Notes: generated from the letters alone by a model not told the origin. Numbered from the stretch's first letter, positions 38,035-48,616 are shown. The stretch is 64,000 bases of DNA from an uncultured Sphingomonadaceae bacterium (GCA_947499975.1 CANMQE010000001.1:1400899-1464898), one strand, 5' to 3'. Numbers and translations: made by a program.

Positions 38035-41000
38035 TGGCCGAGGACGCATACATGGATCACGACGGCGACACCGCGGTTGAGAAGCCACGCCGCAACTGGT
38101 GGACATTCGCCGCCAAGGCAGTGGTGTTCGCATTACTGGGCATCGTCCTGCTGATCGGCGCCGTATTGCTGGGTATCAATACCGATCCGGGTCGCAAGTT
38201 CGTGGCCGAGCAGATCGAGGCGCTCGAATTCGAAAACGGAATGGCCATCGGGATCGGGGAGATTGAAGGCTCGCTCTACAGCGAGATGACTATCCGCGGA
38301 CTGACCATTGCAGACCCGCAGGGGGTCTTTCTGCGCTCCCCTGCCGTCGTGCTGGATTGGCATCCTCTTGCCTTCATCGACAGCCATATCGATATCGATG
38401 CGCTGACAGCCGAGACGATCGTGCTGGAACGGCTACCGGAGTTTGCGGAAACGCCTCCCACAGACGATCCGCTGCTTCCGGATTACGATATCGATATAGA
38501 CCGCCTGGAAGTGGGCGAATTCGTCGCTGAAGCCCCGGTTTCGGGAGAGCGCCGCGTCGCCACCCTCAGCGGCGATGTGCATATCGCCGATGCACGCGCG
38601 CAGGTAAATCTGACCGGCGGCGCTCTTGCCGGAACAGACCGGGCAGGCGGCGATCGCTTCGCATTGGTTCTGGACGCCGTGCCCGATGACAACCAGCTTG
38701 ATATCGAGCTTGAGCTGCAAGCTCCCGAAGACGGGGTGATCGCGGCGCTTGCGGGGCTGTCCGAGCCGCTCGATCTTCAGCTGGATGGTGCAGGTGACTG
38801 GGCCAGTTGGGATGGCAGGCTGGATGCCGCGCTGGGCGGAGAGCTATTGGCCGATCTGGACGTGCTGGCCCGCGATGGCACCTTCACGGTACGGGGCGAG
38901 ACGCGGCTGCAGAAATTTGCGCCTGCCTCCACCGCCGCGCTGCTGGGCGATGTCACCAGTATCGATATCACCACTGCACTTGGCGAGCGTGCCGCGAGGG
39001 TCGAAGGACGCGTATTCAGCGACGCCTTCAATCTCACCGCCAATGGCGATGTCGATCTGGCGCAGAACGAATTTTCCGATTTCACCGCCAATTTCGTGCT
39101 GCGACAGCCTTCCACCCTGGCGCCAAACCTTCGCGGCAGCGGCCTGCGCGCGATGCTGACGCTGGACGGCGCTTTCACCACGCCAACGGTAGAATACGAT
39201 ATCCGCGCCGCGCAAATCGTGATGAATGACATGGGGCTAGAAAACCTGCGTGTACAGGGGCGGACCGATGTCGACATGGTCAGCATGATCGTACCGGTAT
39301 CTGCCACTGCCAGCCGGATCACAGGGCTGGACACGGTTGCCGGAGGACGGCTGACCAATGTCCGGCTGGATGGCGATATCGCCATCGACGGAACGCGCAT
39401 CCTGTCCGACAACATGCGCCTGCGTTCAGACCGGATCGATGCCACGCTGCTGCTGGTCGCAGATACCGCCACCGGTCTCTACACCGGAGCGATCGACGGC
39501 AGGATCGACAACTATCGCCTCGAAAGCGTCGGCATCTTCAACTTCGAAACCGATATGGACCTTTCGGCGCGGGACGATGGCTCCTTCGCGTTGCAGGGGG
39601 ATGTGCGGGCGCGTTCCACCCGCCTGCTGAACGATTCCATGCGTGAATATCTCGGCGGAAACCTCACGGCGTCCAGCGATATTTCCTATACTTCAGACGG
39701 CATTGCACGCTTTGCCAATGTGCGGATGAATTCGCCGCTCCTGCGCATCACCGATGGACGCGGAAGCTACAACACCAACGGCCAGATCGATCTCACTGCC
39801 AGCGCCATTTCCGAGCCTTATGGCCCGCTTGGCCTGCGTGTTACCGGCACGCTTACCAATCCCGATGCGACCATCACCGCAAGCAATCCCGATTTCGGGA
39901 TCGGCCTTGCCAATCTCAGCGCGAACATACGCGGTCAGAACGGCGACTATCGCATCGATGCCAGCGGAGACACCGATTACGGGGCCTTCACCGCCGATGT
40001 TACCGTCGCGACCGCAAGCGGCCCCCTGTCGTTGACGATCAATCGAGCAGACTTCGCCGGCATCGCCCTGTCCGGCCAGCTGCGCCAGAGTGCGGCCGGC
40101 CCGTTCATCGGTCAGCTCGACGCGAACGGGCGCGGCCTTGGCGGAGTGGTCAGGCTGGGGGCGACCGGTCAATACCAGTCTGCCGTGGTCAATCTGCGGG
40201 CGAACAATACGGTGCTTGGCGGACCGTCCGATGTGCGCATCGGATCGGCGATCGTAGATGCAGAAGTCGTGCTTTACGATACGCCGAAGGTGCTTGCCGA
40301 TATCCAGCTGGCCGATACGAGGTATGGCGGGCTGAACATCAATGTGATGCGCGCGTTGGTCGATTATCAGGATGGACGCGGCAATGCCAAGCTGCTTGCC
40401 GAAGGCACGAGCGGCGTCCCCTTCCGCGTTTCCGCCAACGCCGATCTCCAGCCGGAACTGTGGCGCGTGTCCATGCAGGGCAAGGCACGCGGGATTGATT
40501 TCGCGACGTCAGGACCGGCCCGGATCATCCCTGGCGATGGCACATATGAATTGTTGCCCACCAATATCGATTTCGGTCAGGGCAGCGTTCGACTTGCTGG
40601 AACCTATGGCGAGGGCCTGAAGGTCCAAGGCCGCCTTGACTCCCTGGACCTCGCAATTGCCAATGCATTCTATCCAGGCCTTGGGCTGGGCGGGACGGCA
40701 ACCGGCAGCCTCGACTTCGCCCAGGCGACGCCTACGAGTTTCCCCACCGCGGATGCGCGGATGCGGATTACCGGATTTACCCGCACAACCGCTGTGTCCG
40801 TAAGCCAGCCGGTCAACGTCAACTTTGTCGGCCAGCTACAGCCCACTGGCGGAGCGGCACGGGCGGTGATCCGGCGTCGTGGCTCGGTTATCGGACGCAT
40901 GAACCTGGGGCTCACACCCCTCCCTCCCGGCAACGGGCCATGGATGGAAAGACTGATGCAGGCCCGGCTGGGTGGAGGCATCCGCTACAATGGTCCTGCC

Positions 41001-42269
41001 GATGCCCTGTTCTCCCTCGCAGGCCAGCCCGATCAGCGACTTTCGGGCGCGCTGGGCGTAGCCGCCGACTTTACAGGTCGCGTTTCCTCCCCTGAACTGG
41101 CCGGGATCATTCGGGCCAACGATCTGACGTATGAGAACCAGACCTTCGGCACCAGGCTGACCGGCATGGTGCTGCGTGGCCGTTTCACCGGCGACCGGCT
41201 GGAGGTCGAGCAGATGCGCGCCACGGCGGGCGACGGCACGGTATCGGCAACAGGCTACGTCAGCCTCGCTTCCGACCAGGGATTCCCGATGGATGTGCAG
41301 ATCGAGATGGATGATGCCCGTCTCGCCCGGAGCAGCGCAATCGATGCGACCGCGTCCGGCAACCTGGCGCTCACCAAGAGCGCGGGACAAACGGCATTGC
41401 TGTCCGGCCGCATCGTGTTGCCCGAAACGCGCTATGAAATCATCCGCTCTGGCGCGGTGGAAATTCCCGAACTGACGGGTGTGCGGTTCAAGCCGCCACG
41501 GGGCCGGGAACGGATTACAGGTGACGAACCGGTGGCTCCTGCCACTCCATTCGAACTGCTGCGGCTCGACATCGCGCTCGTCGCTCCCGAGAGGCTGTAT
41601 GTCTCTGGCATGGGCCTTGAGAGCGAGTGGAGCGCAGACATGCGGATCCGCGGGACCAGTACGGCGCCCAGCATCTCTGGCGGTGTGGAACTGGTGCGCG
41701 GCACGCTCGGCTTTGCAGGGCGGTCCTTCGAACTGACAGAGGGAGAGGTCAACTTTACCGGCGGGCGTGAGCTCGATCCGCTGATCACGCTCGTCGCCAG
41801 CGAGGTGATAGAAGGCACCACGGTCAATGTGAACGTGACCGGCAAGGCCTTCGATCCGCAGATCGCGTTCTCCAGCACACCTGGCCTGCCGCAGGATGAA
41901 ATCCTCTCGCGCATACTGTTCGGTAGTTCAGTCGCCAACCTCTCCGCTATTCAGGCGGTGCAACTGGCCGCATCGCTGAACTCTCTCAGGGGATCTGGAG
42001 GGGGTCTCGATCCACTCGGCACGCTGCGTTCGGCAACCGGGGTTGACCGGCTGCGCATCCTTGGCGGAGACGAGGCAAGTGGGCGCGGCACGGCCCTTGC
42101 GGCAGGACAATATCTGACCGACGATGTCTATATCGAGATCATTACCGACGGACGAGGCTTCACCGCGACCCAGCTTGAAGTCGCACTGACGCCGGCCCTT
42201 TCGGTACTCAGTCAGGCCGGGGGTTCGGGCGGAACGAATGTAAATGTCCGTTACCAGATCGACTATTGA
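38034..42269 (+). CDS. tamB: TamB-like translocation and assembly protein
   Basis: A 1411-residue inner-membrane-anchored protein. One N-terminal helix (VFALLGIVLLIGAVLLGINT), a long beta-helical periplasmic body with many repeated two-strand units, and the C-terminal TamB (DUF490) domain including VELVRGTLGFAGRSFELTEG and FDPQIAFSSTPGLPQDEILS. It spans the periplasm to TamA. Coupled to tamA at both ends of the unit: TGATG before, and TGATG with a small gene after. Confidence 0.93.
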   Translation: MAEDAYMDHDGDTAVEKPRRNWWTFAAKAVVFALLGIVLLIGAVLLGINTDPGRKFVAEQIEALEFENGMAIGIGEIEGSLYSEMTIRGLTIADPQGVFLRSPAVVLDWHPLAFIDSHIDIDALTAETIVLERLPEFAETPPTDDPLLPDYDIDIDRLEVGEFVAEAPVSGERRVATLSGDVHIADARAQVNLTGGALAGTDRAGGDRFALVLDAVPDDNQLDIELELQAPEDGVIAALAGLSEPLDLQLDGAGDWASWDGRLDAALGGELLADLDVLARDGTFTVRGETRLQKFAPASTAALLGDVTSIDITTALGERAARVEGRVFSDAFNLTANGDVDLAQNEFSDFTANFVLRQPSTLAPNLRGSGLRAMLTLDGAFTTPTVEYDIRAAQIVMNDMGLENLRVQGRTDVDMVSMIVPVSATASRITGLDTVAGGRLTNVRLDGDIAIDGTRILSDNMRLRSDRIDATLLLVADTATGLYTGAIDGRIDNYRLESVGIFNFETDMDLSARDDGSFALQGDVRARSTRLLNDSMREYLGGNLTASSDISYTSDGIARFANVRMNSPLLRITDGRGSYNTNGQIDLTASAISEPYGPLGLRVTGTLTNPDATITASNPDFGIGLANLSANIRGQNGDYRIDASGDTDYGAFTADVTVATASGPLSLTINRADFAGIALSGQLRQSAAGPFIGQLDANGRGLGGVVRLGATGQYQSAVVNLRANNTVLGGPSDVRIGSAIVDAEVVLYDTPKVLADIQLADTRYGGLNINVMRALVDYQDGRGNAKLLAEGTSGVPFRVSANADLQPELWRVSMQGKARGIDFATSGPARIIPGDGTYELLPTNIDFGQGSVRLAGTYGEGLKVQGRLDSLDLAIANAFYPGLGLGGTATGSLDFAQATPTSFPTADARMRITGFTRTTAVSVSQPVNVNFVGQLQPTGGAARAVIRRRGSVIGRMNLGLTPLPPGNGPWMERLMQARLGGGIRYNGPADALFSLAGQPDQRLSGALGVAADFTGRVSSPELAGIIRANDLTYENQTFGTRLTGMVLRGRFTGDRLEVEQMRATAGDGTVSATGYVSLASDQGFPMDVQIEMDDARLARSSAIDATASGNLALTKSAGQTALLSGRIVLPETRYEIIRSGAVEIPELTGVRFKPPRGRERITGDEPVAPATPFELLRLDIALVAPERLYVSGMGLESEWSADMRIRGTSTAPSISGGVELVRGTLGFAGRSFELTEGEVNFTGGRELDPLITLVASEVIEGTTVNVNVTGKAFDPQIAFSSTPGLPQDEILSRILFGSSVANLSAIQAVQLAASLNSLRGSGGGLDPLGTLRSATGVDRLRILGGDEASGRGTALAAGQYLTDDVYIEIITDGRGFTATQLEVALTPALSVLSQAGGSGGTNVNVRYQIDY

Positions 42270-42442
42270 TGCGGCCTGTTGTCGTTCTCGTGATACTCGG
42301 CCTGATGTTGACAGCTACGACGCTGATGAAACGCGAGCGGGATGGCAACTTCGACGCGCGCTTCAACCGCGCAGAGGAGCGCATCCGTATGCTGGCCGAG
42401 GACATTGAAAACGATTTGAATGAGGTTTCCGAAAGCCGATAG
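42269..42442 (+). CDS. Small membrane-anchored protein coupled to tamB
   Basis: A 57-residue frame beginning at the ATG that overlaps the tamB stop (TGATG). It reads MRPVVVLVILGLMLTATTLM, a single membrane helix, then a charged helical tail (KRERDGNFDARFNRAEERIR, then MLAEDIENDLNEVSE). Translational coupling and frame retention argue it is real. No family recognised; topology suggests a short cytoplasmic or periplasmic arm. Confidence 0.65.
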   Translation: MRPVVVLVILGLMLTATTLMKRERDGNFDARFNRAEERIRMLAEDIENDLNEVSESR

Positions 42443-42664
42443 CCGCGATCCCATCTTGCAGTTCGATGTATGCGGTTTGCCCTTTCGCCAAGTTTTTGCG
42501 CCAAGACTGCTGGTTAAACGCCAGCCTTGCCAGGTCAAAAACTTCGAAGCGGGCAATCAGCTTCCGGGTCAGAAGCAGCCTCAAACGCCAGTGAGGCGCA
42601 AACTCAACTCGGGAACAATACGCTGCCGCGCCAGCATGTCGCCATAAACAACGCATTTCGACGC

Positions 42665-42738
42665 TGGAGCGGGTGAAGGGAATCGAACCCTCGTCGTCAG
42701 CTTGGGAAGCTGCTGCTCTACCATTGAGCTACACCCGC
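42665..42738 (-). tRNA. tRNA-Gly (anticodon CCC)
   Basis: Acceptor stem GCGGGTG with CACCCGC, D-stem GCTC/GAGC, anticodon loop TTCCCAA (anticodon CCC), T-arm GAGGG-TTCGATT-CCCTT. CCA is encoded at the 3' end. The G27-A43 pair of the anticodon stem is a mismatch. Confidence 0.95.
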
Positions 42739-42991
42739 ATTTCAAGCACCTGGCGATGCTTCGACAGCACGCTTTACGGCAAAGGGTCTGAAACGCGTCT
42801 CTGAAAGGTTCCTTCAGTCCGGTCAACGGGTTTTGATTGTTCCGGCATTTCGGTCCGGGACCGCATGGGTGGCGCCGCCCGGACTGGTAATGAGCTATCC
42901 GCCCCGGCCGGCAAGCTGGGGATTTTGCGATGCCTTACTGCCGTGTAGGGATGAGCCGTCACGCAGCTTCGCATGAAGGATTTTCTTAAGA

Positions 42992-44014
42992 ATGCACGTC
43001 GTTTTCGACTCCCGTCAGCTCGAACATTCTCCGCAGCGGGAGCTGCACAACGGCAATTGGGCCGATCACGCCGAGGTGCCGGCACGGGCGCAGGCAATTG
43101 CTTCTCTCCTGACCTGTCACCAGCCGCGCGACTTCGGCATGGAGCCGCTGGAAGCGGTGCATTCGCGCGACTACCTGCAGTTCCTGCAAGATGCGTGGGC
43201 GCAATGGCAGGACACAGGCCGTGAGGGCGACGCGCTTCCCTACGCCTTTCCCATCAGGCGCAGGCGAAAGCTGGCGCTCGACCGGATAGACGCGATGCTG
43301 GGCCGCCATTCATTCGATACGGCCACGCCGATTTCCGAGAACACCTGGCAATCGGCCTACTGGTCCGCGCAAACGGCGCTGACGGCGATAGATGACCTCT
43401 TGAGTGGCAACCGCAAGACGACTTTCGCACTTTGCCGCCCACCGGGCCATCACGCCGGACGCGATTACATGGGCGGCTATTGCTATCTCAACAGCGTGGC
43501 CATTGCCGCCATGCATGCGCGCTCCACCGGCCTCAAACGCGTGGGTATCCTCGACGTGGATTATCACCACGGCAATGGCACGCAGGATATCTTCTACGAG
43601 AACCCCGATGTTTTCTTCGCCTCCATCCATGCGGACCCAGCAACGGACTTTCCCTTCTATTGGGGCCATGCCGACGAGACCGGCGATGGCCCCGGCGCCG
43701 GCACGAACCTCAACGTCCCCCTTCCCCGTGGCACGCGGTGGGATGGCTATCGGCACGCATTGTCAGGCGTGATCGAGAAACTGGCAGGGTGGCAGCCGCA
43801 ACTCCTGATCGTGTCATTCGGGGCCGATACCTTCACCGGCGACCCTATCTCGCATTTCGATCTTCAGACCGAGGACTACGAGAAAATGGGCCGTCTTGTC
43901 GCCACGCTCGACGTTCCGACCGCACTGGTGATGGAAGGCGGTTATGCCTTGGGCGAACTGGGCGAAAACACAGCTCGCTTTCTCGCGGGGGTGGAAAGCG
44001 GCGTACCTGCATGA
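42992..44014 (+). CDS. Histone-deacetylase-family / acetylpolyamine amidohydrolase
   Basis: A 340-residue zinc enzyme. Metal and catalytic motifs are seen: CRPPGHHAGRDYMGGYCYLN, GILDVDYHHGNGTQDIFYEN and SFGADTFTGDPISHFDL; VMEGGYALGELGENT supplies the catalytic Tyr region. The pattern is closest to acetylpolyamine amidohydrolases, which free acetate from acetylated polyamines. AAGGA lies about 13 bases before the ATG. Confidence 0.9.
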   Translation: MHVVFDSRQLEHSPQRELHNGNWADHAEVPARAQAIASLLTCHQPRDFGMEPLEAVHSRDYLQFLQDAWAQWQDTGREGDALPYAFPIRRRRKLALDRIDAMLGRHSFDTATPISENTWQSAYWSAQTALTAIDDLLSGNRKTTFALCRPPGHHAGRDYMGGYCYLNSVAIAAMHARSTGLKRVGILDVDYHHGNGTQDIFYENPDVFFASIHADPATDFPFYWGHADETGDGPGAGTNLNVPLPRGTRWDGYRHALSGVIEKLAGWQPQLLIVSFGADTFTGDPISHFDLQTEDYEKMGRLVATLDVPTALVMEGGYALGELGENTARFLAGVESGVPA

Positions 44015-44058
44015 GGTTGATCATTGGGGACAGCGCATAGTGCTGCTATGGGCCGCCC

Positions 44059-45930
44059 ATGCTTATGATCGACGGTATCACTGTCCGGCTTGGCGGCCGG
44101 CCCATTCTGGAACGCGCGAGCGCCACGATTCCGCAAGGTGCGCGGGTCGGGCTGATCGGTCGCAACGGGGCCGGCAAGTCCACATTGATGAAAGCGATGA
44201 TCGGCGAGATCGAGCCTGACGAGGGCCAGATCGGCAAACCGGCAAAGTCGCGCATCGGCTATATCGCGCAGGAAGCACCCGATGGCTCCACCACGCCGGA
44301 GGAAGCCGTACTGGCCGCCGACGTGGAGCGGATGAACCTGCTGGAAGAGGCGGAAACCTGCACCGACATGGATCGCCTTGGCGAAGTGCACGAACGGCTG
44401 CTGGCGATCGATGCCTACACCGCCCCGGCGCGCGCGGCCAAGATCCTGAGCGGCCTGGGGTTCGACGAGGATATGCAGCGACGGCCACTTTCCAGCTTCT
44501 CCGGCGGCTGGAAAATGCGCGTGGCGCTGGGCGCGCTGCTGTTTTCCGAACCCGACGTGCTGCTGCTGGACGAGCCATCGAACCACCTCGATCTGGAAGC
44601 GACCCTTTGGCTCGAGAACTTCCTCCGCTCCTACCCCTCCACCCTGCTTGTGATCAGTCACGAGCGCGATCTGCTGAACAATGTCGTCGATCACATCATG
44701 CACCTGCAGGGCGGGCAGCTGACCCTTTATACAGGCGGCTATGACGCTTTCGAGAAGCAGCGCGCCGAACGCGCGGCGCAGCTTGCCTCTACCAAAGCGG
44801 CGCAGGATGCGCAGCGTGCGCGCCTGCAGGATTACGTGGCACGCAACAGCGCCCGCGCCTCCACCGCGAAGCAGGCGCAGGCCCGCGCCAAGATGCTCGC
44901 CAAGATGCAGCCGGTCGTCGCGATGATGGAAGATCCCTCGCTTACCTTCGAATTTCCCTCGCCGGGGGAATTGCGCTCCCCGATGATCACGCTGGATGGT
45001 GCTGCCGTTGCCTATGAGGACACGCCGCCGATCCTCCAGCGGCTGAACATGCGTATCGATGCGGATGACCGGATCGCGCTGCTGGGCCGCAACGGCAATG
45101 GCAAGACCACGCTGGCACGCCTGCTGTCGTCCCAGCTCCAGCCGGTGGAAGGCGAGATGGCCGCACCCGGCAAGCTGAAAGTGGGCTATTTCACGCAGTA
45201 CCAGGTGGAGGAACTTGCCAGCGATGCAACGCCGCTGGAACTGATGACGCGGGCGATGGACGGCAAGACCCCGGCCGCCGTGAGAGCGCAGCTTGGCCGC
45301 TTCGGCTTCTCCGGCCCGCGAGCCACCCAGAAGGTGGAGAAGCTGTCCGGCGGCGAGCGCGCGCGCCTTGCCCTCGCCCTCATCACGCGCGACGCGCCGC
45401 ATCTGCTGATACTGGACGAGCCTACCAATCACCTCGACGTGGATGCGCGCGAGGCGCTGGTGCAGGCGCTGAACGATTATTCCGGCGCGGTAATCCTCAT
45501 CAGCCACGATCGGCACATGGTGGAACTGACGGCGGATCGCCTGATGCTGGTGGATGGCGGGACGGCAAAAGAATATGGCGGCAGTATGGACGACTACATC
45601 GATTTCGTGCTGGGACGTAACCAGCCGAAGAAGCAGTCGGGCGCGGCCAGGCAGAAAAAGGCGTCTGCCAATCCCGGCAAGACAAAGGCGAAGGCGCGAT
45701 CCCTGAAATCCGAGATTGCTTCTGCCGAAAAGGCAATGACGAAGCTGGAAAGCAGTCTGAGCGAGATCGACCAGGTGATGTCCGAACCCGCGAACGCCCC
45801 TGCCCACCTTGCCGATATCGCGATGGATGACCTGCTGGTCCGCCGTGCTCGGGTCAGCGACGAACTGGCCGAGGCCGAGGCGAAATGGCTGGCTCTCGGC
45901 GAACAGCTGGAAACGCTCGAGGACGCGTAG
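44059..45930 (+). CDS. ABC-F family ATPase (YheS/Uup-like)
   Basis: A 623-residue soluble protein with two ABC domains: GRNGAGKSTLMKAM, signature SSFSGGWKMRVAL and LLLDEPSNHLDLEA; second GRNGNGKTTLAR, KLSGGERARLALA and LILDEPTNHLDVDA. A basic linker lies between and a coiled-coil tail (about 515-620) at the end. ABC-F proteins act on the ribosome, here of the YheS type. Start 44059; another ATG two codons later. Confidence 0.95.
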   Translation: MLMIDGITVRLGGRPILERASATIPQGARVGLIGRNGAGKSTLMKAMIGEIEPDEGQIGKPAKSRIGYIAQEAPDGSTTPEEAVLAADVERMNLLEEAETCTDMDRLGEVHERLLAIDAYTAPARAAKILSGLGFDEDMQRRPLSSFSGGWKMRVALGALLFSEPDVLLLDEPSNHLDLEATLWLENFLRSYPSTLLVISHERDLLNNVVDHIMHLQGGQLTLYTGGYDAFEKQRAERAAQLASTKAAQDAQRARLQDYVARNSARASTAKQAQARAKMLAKMQPVVAMMEDPSLTFEFPSPGELRSPMITLDGAAVAYEDTPPILQRLNMRIDADDRIALLGRNGNGKTTLARLLSSQLQPVEGEMAAPGKLKVGYFTQYQVEELASDATPLELMTRAMDGKTPAAVRAQLGRFGFSGPRATQKVEKLSGGERARLALALITRDAPHLLILDEPTNHLDVDAREALVQALNDYSGAVILISHDRHMVELTADRLMLVDGGTAKEYGGSMDDYIDFVLGRNQPKKQSGAARQKKASANPGKTKAKARSLKSEIASAEKAMTKLESSLSEIDQVMSEPANAPAHLADIAMDDLLVRRARVSDELAEAEAKWLALGEQLETLEDA

Positions 45931-46041
45931 ACTACACGCATAACCAGCAGGATACATAGGCACACGGCAGCGTGACCCGCTGGCGCATGGGGCCATGTGC
46001 CCAAATTCTCACGCCTCTGAAAAAAGCTAACGTGCGTTACG

Positions 46042-46067
46042 ATCGCCGGTTGAAGTCAACCGGCGAT
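46042..46067. promoter_or_regulatory. Hairpin in the leader of the TonB receptor gene
   Basis: Perfect 10-bp inverted repeat ATCGCCGGTT / AACCGGCGAT with a 6-base loop (GAAGTC), 48 bases before the receptor start codon. No T-run follows, so it is more likely a regulator site or RNA element than a terminator. Confidence 0.45.
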
Positions 46068-46115
46068 AGGATTACCACCGTTGTAATAATAACGAACGTT
46101 AGGATGAGGATTGTT

Positions 46116-48518
46116 ATGGTTGAGGCCTTTCGCGCACGCGCAACGAAATGTTCTTCGCTGGCTATTGCCGCAAGCTTGATGGGGCTTGGCATCGCCTCCC
46201 CCGCAATTGCCCAGGATGCGGCAGATGCGCCGCCAGCAACAGACACGGGCACCGTCAACGAGATCATCGTGACGGCCCAGTTCCGCGAGCAGAACCTGCA
46301 GGACACGCCCATCGCGATCACCGCAGTGGATGGCGAGACGCTGGAAGCGCGCAGCCAGACGGATGTTACCGATCTCGGCGATTTCGCACCGAACGTGAAG
46401 ATCGAGCCATCCACCGGCATTCAGGGCAATTCCGTCGCCGCGTTCATCCGTGGTATCGGGCAGGCCGATTCCAGCTTCGCGCTGGAGCCGGGCGTGGGCT
46501 TCTACATCGATGACATCTATTACGGCACGACCTTCGGCGCGGTGATGGATCTGACCGATCTGCAACGCGTGGAAGTACTGCGCGGGCCGCAGGGCACGCT
46601 GTCCGGCAAGAACTCGGTCGGCGGCGCGATCAGGCTCTATACGAAGGAGCCGGACGGATCTGGCGAAGGCTTCGTCGAGGCAACCTACGGCAGCTTTGAC
46701 CGGCTGGATCTTCGCGCCAGTGCAGGCTTCGCGATTACCGACGATCTTTTCGCGCGCATCTCCGGCACTTCGAAAACGTCTGACGGCTTCATGACGCGGC
46801 TGGACTATGGCTGCGTGAACCCGGACGCGGGCATTCCCCAGACGGGCGCGGCGGACGAGGATTGCGTGCTGGGCACGGAAGGCGGCCGCGACCTGCAATC
46901 GGTGCGCCTTGCCCTGCGCTACGCCCCGATAGACGCGCCGCTGGAGATCAATCTGCGCGCTGACTATGCCGATGACGATTCAGAAACAGTCGCCACCAAG
47001 CTGCTGGTGGCAGACAATCCGGGTGTACGCAGCTTCGATCCGGCCGATCCCACGGCGGGCATTCCGTTCGACAGCCGCTTCATCACCGGCCCGGAAAGCT
47101 ACACCACCTATGCCGATTATTCGACCGGCGGCAATTTCACGACCGTGTTCGGCATTCCTTATTCGGTCACGCCCGGCGGCTTCTCGACGCAGCCGCGCTC
47201 GACAGCCGAGAGCTGGGGCGTCGCCGCGACGGTGGAGTACGAACTCGCCCCCAATCTCAGCATTACGTCCATCTCCGGCTTCCGCAGCGCCAAGGGCACC
47301 AGCGGGATCGACGTGGATGGCTCTCCGCTCACCCTGCTGTTGCAGGAATTTACGTACGAACACGAACAGTTCACGCAGGAAGTGCGCCTTTCCGGCCAGT
47401 TCGGCGACGGGCTGATCGATACCACCGTGGGCGGCTTCTATTACGACGCTACCGACCGGATCGTGGGCCGCAGCGCGATCCCCACGCTGCTGTTCGACTT
47501 TATCCAGGACGACAACGTCTCGAACAAGAGCATATCGGCCTTCGCGCATCTGGAAGTGCACCTGACGGACCGGCTCGATCTGATCGGCGGCCTGCGATAC
47601 ACCGATGACGAGAAGACCTACGCCTACCAGCGCCTCAATATCGACCGTACGGAGCCCTCGGGCGCTTTCTTCACGCCCAACTTCCTGCTGGCCGGACTGA
47701 ACGGGCTTGAAGGTTCGTTCGAGGGTGACCGGGTCGATTACCGCATCGGCGCGAATTACGACCTTACCGAAAATGTGATGGTCTATGCCCAGGTCGCCAC
47801 CGGCTTCAAGGGGGGCGGCGTCAATCCGCGCCCCTCCGCAGCCGACCAGGTGCTGAGCTTCGGCCCGGAAATCGTCACCACTTATGAAGCGGGTGCCAAG
47901 ACGCAGCTGTTCGACCGACGCCTGCGCCTGAATGGCGCTGTGTTCCTGAACGATTACCAGGATATCCAGCTGGTGCGCTATCAGTGCCCGAACAGTGCCG
48001 TTCTTTCCTGTTCGGTGCCGTCCAACGCCGGCAACGCGGAAATCTTCGGCTTCGAGCTGGAGGCTTTCGCAGAACCTGTCGGCAATCTGCAGATCGATGC
48101 GTCGGTGGGTTATCTCGATTTCGATTATACCGAGATCACCAACCCGGCCACGCTGGTGACGCTGGACATGATCGCGCCTTTCATCAGCAAGTGGCAGGCA
48201 TCGGCTGGCATCCAGTACGAGATCGAGGCGCCGGGCGGATCGGCGATCACGCCGCGCCTCGACTGGTCCTATCGATCCGAGTTCTATTACAACTCGATCA
48301 ACAACCCCTTCAACCTGGTGGACGGATACCGTCTGTTCAACGCCCGCCTGACTTATGACAGCCCGAATCGCAACTGGTCCGTCAGCGCGGCGGTGACGAA
48401 CCTGACCGACAAGTTCTATCTTACCGGCATCGCCGAAAACATCGGCGCCTACGGCGTTTCCACCGGCAACCCCGGTCGCCCGCGCGAGTGGTCGATCAGC
48501 GTTAGCCGCAGCTTTTGA
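46116..48518 (+). CDS. TonB-dependent outer-membrane receptor
   Basis: An 800-residue receptor: signal peptide (cut after AIA), a TonB-box-like NEIIVTAQFREQNLQDTPIA, plug domain to about 170, then a 22-strand barrel ending in VSRSF. It imports a large or scarce ligand by TonB energy; the plug does not tell which. GAGGA sits before ATG 46116, which starts the signal peptide. The gene stands alone, upstream of the convergent hybrid kinase. Confidence 0.92.
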   Translation: MVEAFRARATKCSSLAIAASLMGLGIASPAIAQDAADAPPATDTGTVNEIIVTAQFREQNLQDTPIAITAVDGETLEARSQTDVTDLGDFAPNVKIEPSTGIQGNSVAAFIRGIGQADSSFALEPGVGFYIDDIYYGTTFGAVMDLTDLQRVEVLRGPQGTLSGKNSVGGAIRLYTKEPDGSGEGFVEATYGSFDRLDLRASAGFAITDDLFARISGTSKTSDGFMTRLDYGCVNPDAGIPQTGAADEDCVLGTEGGRDLQSVRLALRYAPIDAPLEINLRADYADDDSETVATKLLVADNPGVRSFDPADPTAGIPFDSRFITGPESYTTYADYSTGGNFTTVFGIPYSVTPGGFSTQPRSTAESWGVAATVEYELAPNLSITSISGFRSAKGTSGIDVDGSPLTLLLQEFTYEHEQFTQEVRLSGQFGDGLIDTTVGGFYYDATDRIVGRSAIPTLLFDFIQDDNVSNKSISAFAHLEVHLTDRLDLIGGLRYTDDEKTYAYQRLNIDRTEPSGAFFTPNFLLAGLNGLEGSFEGDRVDYRIGANYDLTENVMVYAQVATGFKGGGVNPRPSAADQVLSFGPEIVTTYEAGAKTQLFDRRLRLNGAVFLNDYQDIQLVRYQCPNSAVLSCSVPSNAGNAEIFGFELEAFAEPVGNLQIDASVGYLDFDYTEITNPATLVTLDMIAPFISKWQASAGIQYEIEAPGGSAITPRLDWSYRSEFYYNSINNPFNLVDGYRLFNARLTYDSPNRNWSVSAAVTNLTDKFYLTGIAENIGAYGVSTGNPGRPREWSISVSRSF

Positions 48519-48523
48519 TGATC

Positions 48524-48555
48524 GGGAGGCGGCGCGTTTTCGCCCGCCGCCTCCC
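48524..48555. terminator. Hairpin between receptor and kinase genes
   Basis: 11-bp inverted repeat (GGGAGGCGGCG / CGCCGCCTCCC) with a 10-base loop, between two convergent stops. No long T-run follows on either strand, so intrinsic termination is only possible. Confidence 0.45.
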
Positions 48556-48616
48556 CCTCGGGTACCTTGCCTTCTCCCGGAGCGGAGAGGCAGCGAGGCC
48601 CGTTGCCGGTCCACGC

